Assembly (NCBI GenBank): GCA_934699095.1
Contig: CAKUVI010000003.1
Coordinates: forward strand, 276,524-340,523
Origin: an uncultured Bacteroidales bacterium
GTDB lineage: Bacteria; Bacteroidota; Bacteroidia; Bacteroidales; WCHB1-69
DNA length: 64,000 bases
Reading direction: 5' to 3'
The position numbers were made by a program, and so were the translations under genes. Positions 63,960 to 64,000 of this stretch are shown here, one piece after another. Below the pieces are notes generated by a model, which was given only the letters and a program-made list of their open reading frames with translations, was not told where the DNA came from and did not search any database. Positions within the stretch are counted from its first letter, which is position 1, and the number at the start of each line of letters is the position of its first letter.

Positions 63960-64000
63960 TATTGGGCGACGACCTACTCTCCCACCGGTAAGGCAGTACC
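63960..64000 (-). rRNA. rrf: 5S rRNA, 3' end only
   Basis: Read on minus, GGTACTGCCTTACCGGTGGG, then AGAGTAGGTCGTCGCCCAAT is the conserved 3' arm of 5S rRNA (GGUACU...GGGAGAGUAGGUCG). The rest of the gene, and presumably 23S and 16S, lie to the right of the window. Confidence 0.9.

Overview
The window looks like a chromosomal segment of an uncultured member of the Bacteroidales. The signs are Bacteroidetes-type promoters (TAnnTTTG at -7) ahead of many genes, many secreted proteins with type IX secretion system (T9SS) type A or type B sorting domains, a C10 (streptopain-like) protease, a BspA-like leucine-rich protein, FISUMP domains, short AtpC, and an EF-G paralogue of the Bacteroides EF-G2 kind. 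Genus cannot be fixed from this window. The right edge cuts into a 5S rRNA gene, so an rRNA operon continues beyond base 64000; the left edge cuts a U32 peptidase-family gene.

Layout. 1-8.7 kb: U32-family protein, secreted C10 protease, an Old Yellow Enzyme-type oxidoreductase, TatD hydrolase, two related outer-membrane barrels and atpDC. 8.8-20.7 kb: tRNA-Gly(GCC), a BspA-like protein, then a mosaic locus of secreted proteins. There a subtilase gene and an alpha/beta-hydrolase gene carry the same GC-rich beta-helix plus sorting-domain cassette (about 1.6-1.75 kb, almost identical), and the hydrolase gene and a barrel gene share the same 5' signal-peptide cassette. Both long genes are broken, one by a frameshift at the cassette edge and one by an in-frame TGA. 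20.9-28.4 kb: a membrane LytTR regulator, rimO, a small lipoprotein, EF-G2-like factor, YitT-family protein and ispE. 28.6-32.9 kb: wbpE- and wbpD-like sugar genes in one overlapping operon with a T9SS type B cargo protein. 33-40.7 kb: hutI, then an envelope operon (acyltransferase, glycosyltransferase 9, lpxH, era) and trkAH potassium uptake. 40.7-45.3 kb: an ABC transporter/GntR operon that ends in a subtilase fused to a probable outer-membrane barrel. 45.4-49.9 kb: an ABC exporter, RlmD-type methyltransferase, nadD and a small secreted protein. 49.9-63.7 kb: a type B cargo protein, a hairpin-rich non-coding stretch, a 2,632-residue collagen-like fibre protein with four FISUMP domains, a small type A cargo protein, and a NarL-type two-component system.

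Common theme. Much of the window serves the cell surface: T9SS cargo, the Wbp sugar pathway known in Porphyromonas gingivalis to supply the sugar that links cargo to A-LPS, LPS/lipid genes and surface fibres. A palindromic repeat family (core GTAGAGACGC...) is scattered over at least five sites, two of them inside the sorting-domain coding sequence of the duplicated cassette. The best candidate for something undescribed is the 10.6-19.9 kb mosaic, which reads as cassette exchange between neighbouring secreted-protein genes at both their 5' and 3' ends.
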